Source: Rhodothermales bacterium (GTDB lineage Bacteria > Bacteroidota > Rhodothermia > Rhodothermales > JAHQVL01). From it: a DNA stretch of 64,000 nucleotides. A program made the position numbers and the translations under genes. The DNA lies in the NCBI GenBank assembly GCA_041391505.1, contig JAWKNW010000007.1:160166-224165 (forward strand), in the 5' to 3' direction. Positions 43,248 through 52,307 of the stretch are shown here, piece by piece (within the stretch, counting starts at the first letter, position 1; each line of letters starts with the position of its first letter). The notes under the pieces were generated by a model. That model was not told where the DNA came from. It did not search any database and was given only the letters and a program-made list of their open reading frames with translations.

Positions 43248-43297
43248 TAAAAAAAGGCCCTGCCGCAGCGGTTTTCACGCTACGGCAGGGCCTTTTC
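43248..43297. terminator. Bidirectional Rho-independent terminator
   Basis: AAGGCCCTGCCG (43254-43265) pairs with CGGCAGGGCCTT (43283-43294), extended inside by AGCG/CGCT across one mismatch. A-rich bases lie on the left (43248-43255) and TTTT on the right, so it can end both the plus-strand lipoprotein gene and the minus-strand Dabb gene. Confidence 0.9.
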
Positions 43298-43307
43298 GCA
43301 TCTCGTG

Positions 43308-43694
43308 TTATTCGGTGACTTCGTAATCAACTACAAAGGCACCTTCGAAAATACCGGAGGCGCCCAGCAGCTTGCCGAACGCGGCATGATCGGGGTGCGG
43401 CAGGTAGGCGTCGCGCGCCGCGGTGTCCTTGAAGGTCAGCTGGTAGACGTGCGTGAACCCCTGATTCAGGCCTTCGGGGCTGTTGTTGATGCCGTGCTCG
43501 AACTGGGTGATGCCGGGGATCTTGTCCTTCAGCGCCCGGAACGCGTTGGTGATCTCGGCGATCTGCGCGTCGGTTGCGCCGGCTTTGTACTTGAAGATGA
43601 CGACGTGTCGGACAGGACCTTTTTGCGTCGGGAGCATGGCGGTGGTAAGGACGGTAGCGGTGAGGACGAGAAGGAATGCAGCGATCAGTTTCAT
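43308..43694 (-). CDS. Exported Dabb (stress-response A/B barrel) domain protein
   Basis: The 128-residue product has an N-terminal hydrophobic signal (KLIAAFLLVLTATVLTTAM) and one Dabb domain: VRHVVIFKYKAGATDAQIAEITNAFRALKDKIPGITQFEHGINNSPEGLNQGFTHVYQLTFKDTAARDAYLPHPDHAAFGKLL. Dabb proteins form dimeric ferredoxin-like barrels; function varies. It is the last gene of the minus-strand set that starts with the LVIVD proteins and ends at the bidirectional terminator. Confidence 0.87.
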   Translation of the reverse strand: MKLIAAFLLVLTATVLTTAMLPTQKGPVRHVVIFKYKAGATDAQIAEITNAFRALKDKIPGITQFEHGINNSPEGLNQGFTHVYQLTFKDTAARDAYLPHPDHAAFGKLLGASGIFEGAFVVDYEVTE

Positions 43695-43772
43695 GGCGGA
43701 CGGTCCGATGGAGAATACAGAGGAGTGTCGTGTAATATCGCGATCGTTTCCGTCGAAAAAAAGACCGGCCTG

Positions 43773-44939
43773 TCAGGGTGTCATCTTCCAGAATGCAATG
43801 CCGCCGGCCTGCTTGCCGATGTCGACCGTCGCCACCTTCTCGAGGCGCGTCAGATCGATGACGTCGACCGCGCCCGGTTCGCCGCCGATGCCCTCCGCCG
43901 TCGCAAAGGCATACTTCCCGTCGGGGCTCACGGCGACGCCATGGGTGATCTTGCGGGTGCTGGGCACTACGGCGAGGTACTCGCCGGTGGCCGTGTCGAT
44001 GATGCCGACCGAAGCGGCCCCTTTGTGGGTCACGACCAGTTTCGTCCCGTCGGGGGTGATGTCGATGTTATAGGGCGCTTTTTCGGTTTTGAAGGTCCGT
44101 GAGATCGACCAGGTATCGAGGTCGACTTCGGCGATCATGTCGATGCCGTTGTTGGCCACGTAGACGATCGGTTTCGAGGGATGGGGCATGGCCCAGGTGG
44201 GTTTTGCCGGCTTGTATTCGGTCATCCCGCCGTGATGATCGGGGTTGTGGCCGCCCTCGTGCGCCATCTCCGGCGGTGCCGCCGGGGGCGCTTCGTGATT
44301 CATGGTGTGGTCCATGCCGGCCGTCCCGTGGTGCTCCAGGATCGTGGCGGAGGGATTCACGTTGAGCCGGCGCGAGATTTCGAGCGAGAGCGCATCCATC
44401 TCGAACAGCTCGTCCGACATCATCGCCACCGAATACTGGTGCATGCCGTCCGGAGAGATCCGCGAGCCGTGGGGCATGATGCCGGTTTCGACCTGGGCGA
44501 TCTCGGTCATCGTTTCGGGTTCGACGACGGAGACGGTGCTGGGCACATGATCGCCGTGGAGGTTGAAGTTGACGACGTAAAGGAGTCCGGTTGCCGGAGA
44601 AAGCTGCATGGTGGCCGGGTAGAGCCCCAGTTCGACTTCTCCGACGACGCGGTCCGTTCCCGTCTCGAACTTGTACAGCTTCCCGAATGGGACGCCGTGC
44701 GCCATCGTGAGATACCAGTGCTTCCCGTCGGGGTCCACCGTAATCCCATGCGGCCCTTCGATTTCCGTGGGCCACGCGCCGACCGGGATGGTTTTTACCA
44801 CCTCGGCCTGCTCGCCGTCGAAGCGGATCAGCGCGACCTCGTCCTCCGACTCGGCGTTGGCGTAGACATAATACGTTTGCGCCGCAGCCGGCGACACGAA
44901 GAGCGCGCCGGTGAGCAGCCACGATGCCAGTCGTTTCAT
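43773..44939 (-). CDS. Exported YncE-like beta-propeller protein with a His/Met-rich insert
   Basis: The 388-residue product has a signal peptide (WLLTGALFVSPAAAQ) and repeated propeller blades of the type GPHGITVDPDGKHWYLTMAHG, PHGSRISPDGMHQYSVAMMSDELFEMD and GVAVSPDGKYAFATAEG. Between about residues 210 and 245 is an insert with many His and Met residues (MDHTMNHEAP, MAHEGGHNPDHHGGM), a possible copper or other metal site. It follows the second LVIVD gene by 35 bases. The role may be electron transfer or metal handling at the periplasm; this is inference. Confidence 0.8.
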   Translation of the reverse strand: MKRLASWLLTGALFVSPAAAQTYYVYANAESEDEVALIRFDGEQAEVVKTIPVGAWPTEIEGPHGITVDPDGKHWYLTMAHGVPFGKLYKFETGTDRVVGEVELGLYPATMQLSPATGLLYVVNFNLHGDHVPSTVSVVEPETMTEIAQVETGIMPHGSRISPDGMHQYSVAMMSDELFEMDALSLEISRRLNVNPSATILEHHGTAGMDHTMNHEAPPAAPPEMAHEGGHNPDHHGGMTEYKPAKPTWAMPHPSKPIVYVANNGIDMIAEVDLDTWSISRTFKTEKAPYNIDITPDGTKLVVTHKGAASVGIIDTATGEYLAVVPSTRKITHGVAVSPDGKYAFATAEGIGGEPGAVDVIDLTRLEKVATVDIGKQAGGIAFWKMTP

Positions 44940-44974
44940 ACCATTCCTGGAGCCTTGACTCGTATAGCCGGACC

Positions 44975-46969
44975 CTACAAGTCCGGCTTCTTTTCTTCCT
45001 GTTTCAGCCTGACGACCCAGAGGCCGCTGTTCATGTCCGAGAAAAAGATCTTCCCCTTGAACGCCTGCGGGCCCCAGGCCATCGGGCTGTTGGCGATCTT
45101 TCCGCCTTCGTCGGCGGCCCGGAACACCGCGATCTCACGCCCCTGATCGTACAGATTGCCCATGAGATCGCCCGAAATGTCCACGGCGCGCAGGCCGCCC
45201 TGGTAGTAGGCGACGTAGAGCGTGTCTCCCTGGACCCACAGGTTGTGCGTGCCGGCTTCGGGCACCTCGTACCGCGCCACCTCTTTCGGGTTGTTCACGT
45301 CCGTCACGTCGATGAAATGCACCCAGCCGACGGCCTCCTCATTGTCGAGCATGTTGCCGGCGGTCGAGGGGATGAAGTGCTCGTCGCCGGCGATGATGTA
45401 GCGTTTGCCCGTCTTTTTGTCGTGATACGGGAAGGCGGCATGGTTCCAGCCGCTGGGGTAGGCGTAGGAGGTGATCATGACGGGGTGCTCGGGGCTGCCG
45501 CCGGCGATGCCGTTGCCCACATCGACCATCACGACGCCGTCCGACCAGTTGGACGAATACGCGATGCCGTCCTCCACCCATACGTCATGGATGGAATGGC
45601 CCGGCGTATCGAGCTCGAAGCTGCCCACGCGATGGGGCCTGGTGGGGTCTTCGATGTTGATGATGTCGTACCGCTGGCCGGCGCTGAGGGCGTACACATG
45701 GTTCTTGTAGATGAACACGTTGTGGACGCCGCCGGTGAGGTTCTCATCGTACATGGAGAGGATGCGGACATCGTACGGATTCGAACAGTCGAGGATGACC
45801 AGCCCGTTGCGCCGGTTCGACGCGCCTTCCCGGCTGATGACGCAGACGCGGCCGTCTTCGGAGACCTTGACATCGTTGACGGTCCGGGCGTCGACCGTTA
45901 CGGTGTCGATCAGGACCGGCTCGTCGTTCGTCACGTCCCAGAAATAGGCTTCGCCGTTGGCGCCCCACGTGCCGGTGACCGCGTAATCCCGTCCGTCGAC
46001 CCCTTCCCACACCCAGAGGTCGGAGGTGAAGACATCGCCGACGATGCCCTTGCCGACGAGTTCGATTTCGCCGGCGGCTTCGCGCGGCGTAACCCGGATG
46101 CCGATCTGATCCACGGTGTTGCCGCTGGCGGCCAGGATCGTGTAGAGGCCCGGTTTTTCGGCTACGAACCGTCCGTCCTGTTCGATTTGCCCGGAGGAGG
46201 CGGGGCCGAGCTTGCCGTCGTCCATCAACGCGGCGAACGTGTAGGTGATGGGTGCGTCGGTGACGGGCCGGCCGGCGGCATCGCGCGCGGCGGCTTTCAA
46301 CGCGACGACATCGCCGGTGCGCACCTGGGTGGCGGAGGCGGTCAGGTCCAGCCGGGCGACCGGGTTCGGCAGCACCTCGACGACCTGGCGCGCCCGAACG
46401 CCTTCGGCTTCGGCGAGCAGGGTGACCGATCCCTTCGCATGCGCCTCCAGGTAGCCGAAGGCGTCGATGGAGGCGATCTGGTCGTTCGAGGACGTGACGC
46501 GCACCGCGACATTATCGCGCGGCATCCCCATGGCATCGACGACATCGAAGGCGATCGGGGTCCGCGTGTCGGTATACACCTTCGCCGGCCCGCCGGCAAA
46601 CGCGAGCGAGCGAACGGGCGGGTACGGCACCGTCACGGTGAGTTCGCCCGAGATACGTACCCGTTCCCCATTCTGCATCAGCATACCGCCGGCAATAACG
46701 GTATGCTCGCCCGGGAGGATCGCCCTGAGCATGCCTGTCGCGCGGTCGACCTCCAGCGCGCGGCGCGCGCGGGAAAAGTAGAAGATCTGCGCCGATTCCT
46801 GCGTCATGCCGGCGGCGTCGACGATGCGAACCGCGACGGCGGCGGAGTCGCCCACGGCAAGCGTGAGTGCCGGCGGGTCGATGACGACCGAATAGCCTTC
46901 CTGCGCGGCGGACATGCGGGGGCCGGCGAGCAGGATTAAAATCAAAAGTGTTGCGAACGATTTCATCAT
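44975..46969 (-). CDS. Exported LVIVD-repeat protein with N-terminal Ig-like domains (copy 2)
   Basis: The product of about 665 residues has a signal peptide (FATLLILILLAGPRMSAAQ), three Ig/BIG-like domains (VVIDPPALTLAVGDSAAVAVRIVDAAG, VRSLAFAGGPAKVYTDTRTPIAFDVVDAMG, VARLDLTASATQVRTGDVVALKAAARDAAG) and a C-terminal propeller of LVIVD repeats (NGLVILDCSNPYDVRILSMYD, RYDIINIEDPTRPHRVGSFEL, VHFIDVTDVNNPKEVARYEV). Real start MMKSF at 46969; an in-frame extension to 47104 runs into the next gene. It is a close paralogue of the gene upstream. Probably periplasmic or surface; function unknown. Confidence 0.8.
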   Translation of the reverse strand: MMKSFATLLILILLAGPRMSAAQEGYSVVIDPPALTLAVGDSAAVAVRIVDAAGMTQESAQIFYFSRARRALEVDRATGMLRAILPGEHTVIAGGMLMQNGERVRISGELTVTVPYPPVRSLAFAGGPAKVYTDTRTPIAFDVVDAMGMPRDNVAVRVTSSNDQIASIDAFGYLEAHAKGSVTLLAEAEGVRARQVVEVLPNPVARLDLTASATQVRTGDVVALKAAARDAAGRPVTDAPITYTFAALMDDGKLGPASSGQIEQDGRFVAEKPGLYTILAASGNTVDQIGIRVTPREAAGEIELVGKGIVGDVFTSDLWVWEGVDGRDYAVTGTWGANGEAYFWDVTNDEPVLIDTVTVDARTVNDVKVSEDGRVCVISREGASNRRNGLVILDCSNPYDVRILSMYDENLTGGVHNVFIYKNHVYALSAGQRYDIINIEDPTRPHRVGSFELDTPGHSIHDVWVEDGIAYSSNWSDGVVMVDVGNGIAGGSPEHPVMITSYAYPSGWNHAAFPYHDKKTGKRYIIAGDEHFIPSTAGNMLDNEEAVGWVHFIDVTDVNNPKEVARYEVPEAGTHNLWVQGDTLYVAYYQGGLRAVDISGDLMGNLYDQGREIAVFRAADEGGKIANSPMAWGPQAFKGKIFFSDMNSGLWVVRLKQEEKKPDL

Positions 46970-47058
46970 CGGAGTACAGGTAAGATGCGTGTGCGTCAAC
47001 GGAAACGCCACCTTGAGCATGGAACATGAAACCTTGTACGGCACACCCACCGGTGTGC

Positions 47059-49047
47059 CTAGAGGTCCGGCTTTTTCTCGTCCTTCTTCACACGCACCAC
47101 CCACATCCCGCTGTTCCAGTCGGATATGAAGATGTTGCCTTTGTGGGGCTGCGGCCCCCAGGTGAAGGGTGCATTCGGGATGTAGCCGTTGGGGTCGGCC
47201 GGCACGAACCGGGCGATCTCGCGGCCCTGGCGGTAGAGGTCGCCGCGCAGCTCGCCCGAGATGTCGACCACGCGCAGCCCGCCGTTGTAGTACGCCACAT
47301 AAAGCGAGTCGCCCTGGATCCAGAAATTATGCGTGCCGGCTTCGGGCACCTGGTACCGGGCCACTTCCTTTGGCTGCCGGGGATCGGTGAAGTCGATGAA
47401 ATGGATCCATCCGGCGGCGCGCGAGGGTTTGCCGGTCACGCTCAGCCCATCCGGAAACGACTCGTCGCCGGCGACGATGTAGAACTTGCCGGTCGACGTG
47501 CTGCGGTAGGGGAAGGCGGCGTGGTTCCAGCCGCTGGGGTAGGCATAGGAGGCGATCTGCACGGGATGCGCCGGCGTGCCGCCGGCGATGCCGTTGCCCA
47601 CATCCACCATCACCACCCCGTCGGCCCAGTTGGACGAGTAGGCGATGCCATCCACCACCCACACGTCGTGCACGGCGCGCCAGGGGGTGTCGAGTTCGAA
47701 GCGGCCTACCCGGCGCGGGTTGGCCGGGTCCTCGATGTTGATGATGTCGTAGCGCCGGCCGTTGTTGACCGCGAAGATGTGATCGCGGTAGATGAACGTG
47801 TTGTGGACGCCGCCGGTGAGCTCGTCGTCGAACTGCGAGAGGATGCGGACGTCATGCGGGTTCGAGCAATCGAGGATGACCAGCCCGTTGCGCCGGTTGG
47901 AGGCGCCTTCGCGGGTGATGACGCAGACGCGGCCGTCTTCCGACACCTTCACGTCGTTGACCGTCCGGGCGTCGACCGTCACGGTATCGATGCCCACGGG
48001 GGATGCCGGATCGGTCACGTCCCAGAAATACGCCTCGCCGTTGCCGCCCCACGTTCCGGTGACGGCATAGTCGCGCCCGTCGACTCCTTCCCAGACCCAG
48101 AGATCGGACGTATGCACGTTGCCGACGAGGCCCTGTCCGACAAATTCGATTTCGCCGGCCACCTCGCGGGGATGGATCATGATGGAGGCCACCTCGGCGT
48201 GTTTGCCGGACGACGCCACGATGGTGTAGAGGCCCGGCTGTTCGGCGACGAAATAGCCTTCCTGATCGATCTGGCCGGTGGCGCCGGGCCCGAGATCGTC
48301 CGCCGGCATGGCCTGGAGGGCGAACTGGATCGGCGCATCCTCGAGCGCGCGTCCGCTGACGTCCACCGCGTATGCCGAGAACCGGACGACGTCGCCGGTG
48401 CGCGCCTGCCCCCGCTCGCTATCGATGCGGATGGCTGTCGTGGGGTTGGGGCGCACGGTGATGGCGTGTTCGCCGCGGACCTCGCCGGCCTCCGCGATCA
48501 GCGTCATGCGACCGGGTTTTGCCGCGACGAGCATTCCCGCCGCGTCGACGTACGCCACCGACGGATCGCTGCTGGTGAATTCGAAGGGGGCGTTTTGCGG
48601 GTCGCCGTTCAGGTCGAACGCTGTGGCGGTGAAGGGCTGGCGGGTGCCGGCGTAGACCGCGTTGCCGAGGCCGTCGAACGCAATCCGGGCAAGGGGCGGC
48701 GGCGCGATGCGGATGGGGAAGCTGGCGACGATCCGGTCGCCGGCGGGCGTCACGGACCGCGCGAGCAGCGTGTGCTCGCCGGCTTTGTAGGCGGTGAGCA
48801 TCCCGTCCCGATCCACAAAAACGGCGCTGCGGTTCTGCGAGAAGACGCGCACGGACGCATCGGCCACGGCCTGGCCGTCCGGCCCGATCAGCGTGGCGCG
48901 CACCTGTATCGAGTCGCCGACGCTGAGCGTGAAGGACTCCGGTTCGAGCGCGACGCGGTAGGTCGTCGATTGCGCGAACAGCCCGGCGGCCGGCGTGAAA
49001 AACAGCAGCAGGAGGACGATCATCCTCCAGAAACGTGGAACGAGCAT
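47059..49047 (-). CDS. Exported LVIVD-repeat protein with N-terminal Ig-like domains (copy 1)
   Basis: The 662-residue product has a signal peptide (MIVLLLLFFTPAAGLFAQ) and the same build as its downstream neighbour: Ig-like domains (ALEPESFTLSVGDSIQVRATLIGPDGQ, LARIAFDGLGNAVYAGTRQPFTATAFDLNG) and LVIVD repeats. Long blocks are nearly identical between the two, such as VWEGVDGRDYAVTGTWG and the stretch around VNDVKVSEDGRVCVI. It opens the minus-strand set LVIVD-LVIVD-propeller-Dabb. The N-terminal halves have diverged more than the propellers, which suggests a tandem duplication with the ligand-facing part changed. Confidence 0.8.
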   Translation of the reverse strand: MLVPRFWRMIVLLLLFFTPAAGLFAQSTTYRVALEPESFTLSVGDSIQVRATLIGPDGQAVADASVRVFSQNRSAVFVDRDGMLTAYKAGEHTLLARSVTPAGDRIVASFPIRIAPPPLARIAFDGLGNAVYAGTRQPFTATAFDLNGDPQNAPFEFTSSDPSVAYVDAAGMLVAAKPGRMTLIAEAGEVRGEHAITVRPNPTTAIRIDSERGQARTGDVVRFSAYAVDVSGRALEDAPIQFALQAMPADDLGPGATGQIDQEGYFVAEQPGLYTIVASSGKHAEVASIMIHPREVAGEIEFVGQGLVGNVHTSDLWVWEGVDGRDYAVTGTWGGNGEAYFWDVTDPASPVGIDTVTVDARTVNDVKVSEDGRVCVITREGASNRRNGLVILDCSNPHDVRILSQFDDELTGGVHNTFIYRDHIFAVNNGRRYDIINIEDPANPRRVGRFELDTPWRAVHDVWVVDGIAYSSNWADGVVMVDVGNGIAGGTPAHPVQIASYAYPSGWNHAAFPYRSTSTGKFYIVAGDESFPDGLSVTGKPSRAAGWIHFIDFTDPRQPKEVARYQVPEAGTHNFWIQGDSLYVAYYNGGLRVVDISGELRGDLYRQGREIARFVPADPNGYIPNAPFTWGPQPHKGNIFISDWNSGMWVVRVKKDEKKPDL

Positions 49048-49179
49048 AGGACTTCCGAAACGATTGAGCGGGGCGGTAGAAGGAGACCGGAACGGGTTTT
49101 ACAATACTGACGAAATGAGCTAGATTGCAAACGCCCTTACTATCCCTACCGCTTCCAGAAGGCGTTACCCGGTACCTTC

Positions 49180-49833
49180 ATGCTATTCTTTTATTGCGCA
49201 CGCGCCGACGATCTTCCGCACATCGCGCGTCACGGTATCGCCGGCCCCGTGAACCTGCTCTCCAGCCTGGACGAAGCGGTCGCGACGTGCGGAGAGCGCA
49301 TCGTGGTGATCGATGCCTATGCATTGACGAAGCGCGCCGAGGGCTTTCCGAACCAGGGCGCCATGGAGTCGAATTTTATCCCCGCCGCGGCGATCCGCAA
49401 TCTGGAGCCGTACCTGCCCCCGAAGCCCGTGCTGGCCGCCGGCGGTTTTGTGGTCCGCCCGACGGGCGGCGAGCCCGAGCTGATCATGATCTATCGCCGG
49501 GGGTTGTGGGATATCCCGAAAGGGAAGATGGACCCCGGAGAAACGATCGCCCAGTGCGCCGTGCGGGAGGTGCGGGAAGAAGTGGGCATTCTCGATCTCG
49601 AGGTGGTGCAGGAATTGGGCGCCACGTACCACGGCTATCCGCGGAGCGAGAAATACAGCGTCAAGACGACGTACTGGTATCAGATGACGACGCAGCAGGA
49701 GACCTTTGTCCCCCAGGCCGAGGAAGGCATCGAGCGGGTCGCCTGGATGCCCTGGGGCGAGGCGATCGAGAAGGTGGGGTTCGAGTCGTTTCGCCGGCAC
49801 CTGATGCGGGTGCGCCCCATGCTCCGCATCTGA
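49180..49833 (+). CDS. Nudix hydrolase
   Basis: Nudix enzymes cut nucleoside diphosphates linked to other groups. The 217-residue product has an extra N-terminal region (1-85) with a possible small domain (MLFFYCARADDLPHIARHGI), then the Nudix fold with a perfect Nudix box at 115-137 (Gly115, Glu121, Arg129, Glu130, Glu133, Glu134, Gly136). The preceding strand is GGFVVRPTGGEPELIMIYRRGLWDIPKGKMDPG. The substrate cannot be told from sequence. It is convergent with the acidic-protein gene, whose stop codon touches its own. Confidence 0.88.
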   Translation: MLFFYCARADDLPHIARHGIAGPVNLLSSLDEAVATCGERIVVIDAYALTKRAEGFPNQGAMESNFIPAAAIRNLEPYLPPKPVLAAGGFVVRPTGGEPELIMIYRRGLWDIPKGKMDPGETIAQCAVREVREEVGILDLEVVQELGATYHGYPRSEKYSVKTTYWYQMTTQQETFVPQAEEGIERVAWMPWGEAIEKVGFESFRRHLMRVRPMLRI

Positions 49834-50157
49834 TCAATCGTCGTCGTCGTCGAAATAATCGTCGTCGTCCTCGTACTCTTCCTCTTTCAGATCCTCTTCG
49901 TCGAAGTAGTCGTCATCGTCGTCGAACAACGCATCGTCGTCGTCGTCCTCGAAGTCGTCGTCTTCGAGGTCCTCATCGTCGAAGTAATCGTCTTCAAGGT
50001 CGTCGTCGTCGAAGAAATCGTCGTCCTCGAACTCCGGCTCCTTGAGGTCTTCTTCGGAAAAATAATCGTCGTCCTCGAGGTCGTCGAGGGCGGCCACCGC
50101 CGGGTAGGGAGTGGGGCGTGCGGCCGAAACGGCAGGGAACGAAATACGGACGTTCAT
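49834..50157 (-). CDS. Extremely acidic low-complexity small protein
   Basis: The product of 107 residues starts MNVRISFPAVSAARPTPYPA and then has about 80 residues that are mostly Asp and Glu, broken at roughly ten-residue steps by aromatic pairs: DDDYF, DDDFF, DDYF, DDDF, DDDDDYF, DDDDYF. Lysine occurs only in two LK pairs. There is no signal peptide or membrane segment. The frame is open to 50349, but the start at 50157 avoids a Cys/Pro-rich stretch. I do not recognise it. Such tails are found in histone- or DNA-mimic and chaperone-like proteins, but that is a guess; it could also be an expanded GTC repeat. Confidence 0.6.
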   Translation of the reverse strand: MNVRISFPAVSAARPTPYPAVAALDDLEDDDYFSEEDLKEPEFEDDDFFDDDDLEDDYFDDEDLEDDDFEDDDDDALFDDDDDYFDEEDLKEEEYEDDDDYFDDDDD

Positions 50158-50441
50158 GGCAGTTTCACGTACAGGTACAGCGCGATGGAACGGGAGCAGC
50201 GGGAAAAAAAGGGAGCGACACCACGCGACGCTCCGGGCCTGTTGCACGGGCGTCAGACAGATCATGGGGCGCAGTATGGCCGGCGAAACAGTTTGTTCCG
50301 TCTCTTCCGGAGCGCCGCGAAAGGCGTGCCGCATTGGCCGGGCCTGCACCCGGGAAATCTTTCGAGGAACGGAGGATCGATCATGGAGGTAAGGACCTTT
50401 TTATTGTTGAATCCCTTCCCTGCCCCGTCAGGAATGCGTAC

Positions 50442-52235
50442 ATGAAACAAGGCTATGCGTCGCCGCCCGAACCCAAGCGTCCTCCCAAGAAGCTGTTCGA
50501 GGCGCTGGGCCGGATATTCAGCCTGAGCCGACCCTACCGGGGCAAGCTGATTACGGCGCTCGTCCTGACGCTGGTATCCGCCGGCGTGTGGCTGCTGCTT
50601 CCGCTCGGGATGCGCACGATGGTGGACGCCGTATTCGAGCAGGCGGACCGCACGTTGCTGAACCGCATGACGCTGGGGCTCATGCTGCTGTTCGTGGTGC
50701 AGTCCGGCATCGGGTTCGCCGGCTTTTACCTGCTTGAATGGACGGGCGAGCGGCTGGTAACCGATCTGCGCAAGCGCCTGTACGCGCATCTGCTGATGCT
50801 CGACCTGCGCTTCTTTTCGAACCAGCGCACGGGCGACCTCACGTCGCGACTGACCAACGACGTAGGCACGATCCGCACGGCGGTGACGTCTTCGTTTGTC
50901 GACGCCGTCCGGCAGAGCATGATGCTTCTCGGGTCGGCGGTGCTGATGGTGGTGCTGGACTGGCAGATGAGCCTTTTCATCTTCCTGACGGTGCCACCCG
51001 TGATGCTGCTGGCGCGGTATTTCGGGGCGAAGATCCGCGCTCTCGCGCGGGACGTCCAGGATCGGCTGGCGGATTCGACGGCCGTCGCCGAGGAATCGCT
51101 TTCGGCGGTGCGGGTGGTGAAGGCGTTTGCACGCGAGCCGTACGAAGAGGAGCGCTACAACGGATCGGTGGACGTGCTCTTCAAGACCGCGATCCGGAAA
51201 GTCGTCATCACCAACGTGTTCTGGTCGGCGGTCGGACTGCTTTTCATGCTGGCGCTGATCGGTCTGTTCTGGTACGGCGGCGTATCGGTGTTGAACGGCC
51301 GGCTGACCTCCGGGGGGCTCGTCGCCTTCGTCTTTTACGCCTTCAACATCGCGCGGACCGTGGGCGGGATGTCGCAGCTGTATACTACGTTCAACAACGC
51401 CGCCGGCGCCTCCGAGCGGCTGTTCGAACTGCTCGACACGCAGCCCGAGACGACGGACGCGCCGGGAGCGCAGCCGTTGCCGGCCGTGCGCGGCGAGGTG
51501 CGGTTCGAGGGGGTGGATTTCAGCTATCAGGACGGCCATCCGGTGTTGAGCGGGATCGATCGCCTGATCCGGCCGGGCGAGAAGGTGGCGCTGGTGGGTC
51601 CCAGCGGCGCCGGCAAAACGACGCTGCTCAACCTCATCCCGCGGTTCTACGATCCGGACGCCGGCCGCATCCTGGTGGATGGGCACGATCTGCGCGACGT
51701 GACGCTGGCCTCGCTTCGCGAACAGATCGCGGTGGTGTCGCAGGACGTGCACCTCTTCAATGCGTCGGTGCGCGAGAACATCCGGTACGGCCGGCTCGAT
51801 GCCGGCATGGCGGACATCGAGGCCGCGGCGCGCGCCGCCAACGCGCAGGAGTTCATCGACCGGCTCCCCGAGGGATACGACACCGTGGTGGGCGAACGCG
51901 GCACCAAGCTCAGCGGCGGTCAGAAACAGCGTATCGCCATCGCGCGGGCCATCCTGCGCGACGCCCGGATCCTGCTGCTCGACGAGGCTACCTCTTCCCT
52001 CGATTCGACGTCCGAGGCCCTCGTCCAGGAGGCGCTCGACCATCTCATGAAGGACCGCACGACGCTGATCATCGCACACCGGCTTTCGACCGTGCAGGAT
52101 GCGGACCGCATCCTCGTGCTCGATCAGGGACTCATCGTGCAGGAAGGAACGCACGAGTCTCTTTTTGCGGTGGGAGGCATGTATCGCGAACTGGCTGCGC
52201 GGCAGTTCAGGGAAACGGTCGGTGTGCCAGAATAG
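50442..52235 (+). CDS. MsbA-like ABC exporter (membrane and ATPase domains fused)
   Basis: The 597-residue half-transporter works as a dimer. Residues 1-340 form six membrane helices (KLITALVLTLVSAGVWLLLPLGM ...), and the ATPase has Walker A GPSGAGKTTLLNLI, the Q-loop VSQDVHLFN, the signature LSGGQKQR, Walker B ILLLDEATSSLD and the H-loop IIAHRLSTV. The sequence is closest to lipid A/multidrug exporters (MsbA, LmrA type). I began at MKQGYASPPEPK (50442); the open frame to 50118 lacks coding character. A weak terminator-like hairpin overlaps its stop. Confidence 0.9.
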   Translation: MKQGYASPPEPKRPPKKLFEALGRIFSLSRPYRGKLITALVLTLVSAGVWLLLPLGMRTMVDAVFEQADRTLLNRMTLGLMLLFVVQSGIGFAGFYLLEWTGERLVTDLRKRLYAHLLMLDLRFFSNQRTGDLTSRLTNDVGTIRTAVTSSFVDAVRQSMMLLGSAVLMVVLDWQMSLFIFLTVPPVMLLARYFGAKIRALARDVQDRLADSTAVAEESLSAVRVVKAFAREPYEEERYNGSVDVLFKTAIRKVVITNVFWSAVGLLFMLALIGLFWYGGVSVLNGRLTSGGLVAFVFYAFNIARTVGGMSQLYTTFNNAAGASERLFELLDTQPETTDAPGAQPLPAVRGEVRFEGVDFSYQDGHPVLSGIDRLIRPGEKVALVGPSGAGKTTLLNLIPRFYDPDAGRILVDGHDLRDVTLASLREQIAVVSQDVHLFNASVRENIRYGRLDAGMADIEAAARAANAQEFIDRLPEGYDTVVGERGTKLSGGQKQRIAIARAILRDARILLLDEATSSLDSTSEALVQEALDHLMKDRTTLIIAHRLSTVQDADRILVLDQGLIVQEGTHESLFAVGGMYRELAARQFRETVGVPE

Positions 52236-52258
52236 CCCGAAAGCGGCTTATTTTTTAT
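52231..52258 (+). terminator. Possible terminator after the ABC exporter
   Basis: AATAGCC pairs with GGC-T-TATT with one bulged T, around a CGAAAGC loop, and is followed by a run of T residues. The hairpin starts inside the stop codon area of the exporter gene. Confidence 0.4.
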
Positions 52259-52307
52259 ACACTCCGGCCGATTCCATGGATGATACCCCGAACGCACCTC
52301 GATTCGT

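Noticed and set aside
44924..49110. Two plus-strand open frames of 671 and 694 codons opposite the LVIVD genes
   Set aside because: Both are Gly/Val/Asp/His-rich shadows of the minus-strand LVIVD proteins, and look alike only because the true genes are paralogues.
50158..50441. Extra coding N-terminus for the ABC exporter
   Set aside because: The open frame to 50118 is rich in Arg, Gly and Cys and does not match exporter N-termini; the region is better seen as the divergent promoter area.
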